NCBI GenBank assembly: GCA_017437785.1 | Contig: JAFRXH010000054.1 | Location: 1-41,337, forward strand | Direction: 5' to 3' | DNA length: 41,337 bases | DNA from: Lachnospiraceae bacterium | Lineage (GTDB): Bacteria; Bacillota; Clostridia; Lachnospirales; Lachnospiraceae | Shown: piece after piece, positions 40,111-41,337 of the stretch | How positions within the stretch are numbered: the first letter of the stretch is position 1 | Layout: each line of letters starts with the position of its first letter | Program-made: the position numbers and the translations under genes | Notes under the pieces: model-generated | Seen by the model: only the letters and a program-made list of their open reading frames with translations | Told to the model about the DNA's origin: nothing | Databases searched by the model: none

Positions 40111-41337
40111 ATGATAGAAGTAGATGTTTTAAAGAAGGTGCCCGTACGGGAGCAGGAGCCTGCGGTAAGAGCTAAGAACTTCGCCGAGGTTTGCCTTGGT
40201 TATAACGAAGAGGAAGCTATGGCAGAGTCCACACGCTGCATCAACTGTAAGAATGCACGCTGCATACAGGGCTGCCCCGTTTCCATCAACATTCCTGCGT
40301 TTATAGCAGAAGTAAAAGAAGGCAATTTTGAAAATGCATATAAGGTGATAAGCGAGTCCAGCGCACTGCCCGCAGTATGCGGACGTGTATGCCCCCAGGA
40401 GAGCCAGTGCGAAGGAAAGTGCGTACGCGGCGTTAAGGGCGAGCCTGTATCCATCGGCAAGCTGGAGCGTTTTGTAGCAGACTGGGCAAGAGAGCACGGC
40501 ATCAAGCCCACTCCAGCAACGGAGAAGAAGGGCAAGAAGGTTGCAGTTATCGGCTCCGGCCCCGCAGGTCTTACCTGCGCAGGTGATCTGGCAAAGATGG
40601 GTTATGATGTGACCATCTTTGAGGCACTGCACAAAGCCGGCGGCGTGCTGGTCTACGGTATCCCCGAGTTCCGTCTTCCCAAGGAAGCCGTTGTTGAGAA
40701 AGAGATAGAGAACGTAAAGAGCCTGGGCGTTAAGATCGAGAAGGACGTTGTCATCGGCAAGTCAATCACCATCGACGAGCTCATCAATGAAGAGAAGTTC
40801 GATGCGGTATTTGTAGGTTCCGGTGCAGGTCTGCCCAAGTTCATGGGCATTCCCGGTGAGAACGCAAACGGCGTGTTCTCCGCAAACGAGTACCTGACAA
40901 GAAGCAATCTGATGAAGGCCTTTGACGAGAAGTCCACCACTCCCATCATGAAGAGTAAGAAGGTGGCTGTAGTCGGCGGCGGTAACGTGGCAATGGACGC
41001 CGCACGTACCGCACTCCGTCTGGGCGCAGAGGTTCATATCGTATACCGCCGCAGTGAGGCGGAGCTTCCCGCACGTGTTGAGGAAGTTCATCATGCAAAG
41101 GAAGAGGGCATCATCTTTGATCTGCTCACCAACCCTACCGAGATCCTTGAGGACGAAAAGGGCTGGGTTAAGGGCATCAAGTGCATCCGCATGGAGCTGG
41201 GTGAGCCCGATGAGAGCGGACGCCGCCGTCCCGTGGAAGTAGCAGGCAGCGAGTTCGTTATAGATGTAGACACCGTTATCATGAGCCTTGGTACTTCACC
41301 CAATCCTCTTATCACATCTACCACTAAAGGCCTGGAA
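40111..41337 (+). CDS. nfnB: NfnB-type / glutamate synthase small subunit-like oxidoreductase, 3' end cut by window
   Basis: The frame is open for 409 codons to the end of the window, so the C-terminal part is missing. The N-terminal ferredoxin-like domain has CINCKNARCIQGCPVSINIP (about residues 39-58) and CGRVCPQESQCEGKCVRG (about 90-107), the cysteine pattern for two [4Fe-4S] clusters. An FAD-binding motif, VAVIGSGPAGLTCAGDLAKMG (about 145-165, split here), and a second nucleotide-binding motif, VAVVGGGNVAMDAARTALRLG, near 286-306 follow. With nfnA just upstream it is most likely the NfnAB large subunit, but GltD and other relatives share these motifs. Confidence 0.88.
   Translation, partial: MIEVDVLKKVPVREQEPAVRAKNFAEVCLGYNEEEAMAESTRCINCKNARCIQGCPVSINIPAFIAEVKEGNFENAYKVISESSALPAVCGRVCPQESQCEGKCVRGVKGEPVSIGKLERFVADWAREHGIKPTPATEKKGKKVAVIGSGPAGLTCAGDLAKMGYDVTIFEALHKAGGVLVYGIPEFRLPKEAVVEKEIENVKSLGVKIEKDVVIGKSITIDELINEEKFDAVFVGSGAGLPKFMGIPGENANGVFSANEYLTRSNLMKAFDEKSTTPIMKSKKVAVVGGGNVAMDAARTALRLGAEVHIVYRRSEAELPARVEEVHHAKEEGIIFDLLTNPTEILEDEKGWVKGIKCIRMELGEPDESGRRRPVEVAGSEFVIDVDTVIMSLGTSPNPLITSTTKGLE

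Overview
The window looks like a chromosomal segment of an obligately anaerobic Clostridia bacterium, most likely a gut or rumen member of the Lachnospiraceae. This rests on protein character and gene order, not on a database search. Supporting points are a split (two-subunit) transketolase, an NfnAB-type ferredoxin/NAD(P)H pair, a fused GdpP-L9-DnaB locus, class B sortase with CpsBCD-type tyrosine kinase genes, an Rpn-like PD-(D/E)XK protein, a DUF4869 protein and Gram-positive sigma-A promoters and Shine-Dalgarno sites. Almost all genes are on the + strand. No rRNA, tRNA, complete insertion sequence or CRISPR array was recognised.

Region 1 (1-6307) is visibly A+T-rich and looks like an accessory islet. 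It holds a decayed HigB-like toxin start, a hypothetical gene, gene fragments, an AAA-ATPase-like/PD-(D/E)XK protein, a two-gene unit (P-loop protein with a possible TOPRIM/DUF4435-like C-terminal half, plus DUF4869), and an intact HigB / HigA-ImmA toxin-antitoxin pair with an operator-like inverted repeat across its promoter. The two-gene unit at 3263-4710 is the best candidate here for an undescribed system.

Region 2 (6304-9442) is a compact run of membrane genes ending in a membrane-anchored clostripain-like (C11) protease. An Rpn-family gene (9693-10670) follows. Region 3 (10773-18895) is one transcription unit: a near-consensus promoter, about 650 nt of untranslated, hairpin-rich leader, and a 2452-codon secreted multi-domain surface protein with its own terminator. 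A convergent conserved hypothetical gene (18958-19599, minus) follows, then about 750 nt with no convincing gene.

Region 4 (20317-24194) is the conserved gdpP-rplI-dnaB locus (c-di-AMP hydrolysis, ribosomal protein L9, replicative helicase). Its promoter sits so close to the gdpP start that the mRNA is probably leaderless. Region 5 (24293-32020) is a cell-surface operon: a phosphodiester glycosidase with an acidic tyrosine-rich cytoplasmic tail, an unknown anchored protein, sortase B, an LCP ligase, the CpsB phosphatase, CpsC adaptor and CpsD tyrosine kinase, and a small Ig-like protein. It seems designed to attach and control surface polymers, but no glycosyltransferase or polymerase lies beside it.

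Region 6 (32071-41337) is mainly metabolism and housekeeping: split transketolase, a MazEF-like pair with a palindromic operator, exonuclease III (again probably leaderless), methionyl-tRNA synthetase, a GNAT acetyltransferase whose ribosome binding site seems to be provided by an interspersed repeat, a D-2-hydroxyacid dehydrogenase, and NfnA plus the start of NfnB, which runs off the window. Two families of short interspersed repeats occur in intergenic DNA (11234, 31384; and 24210, 37528).
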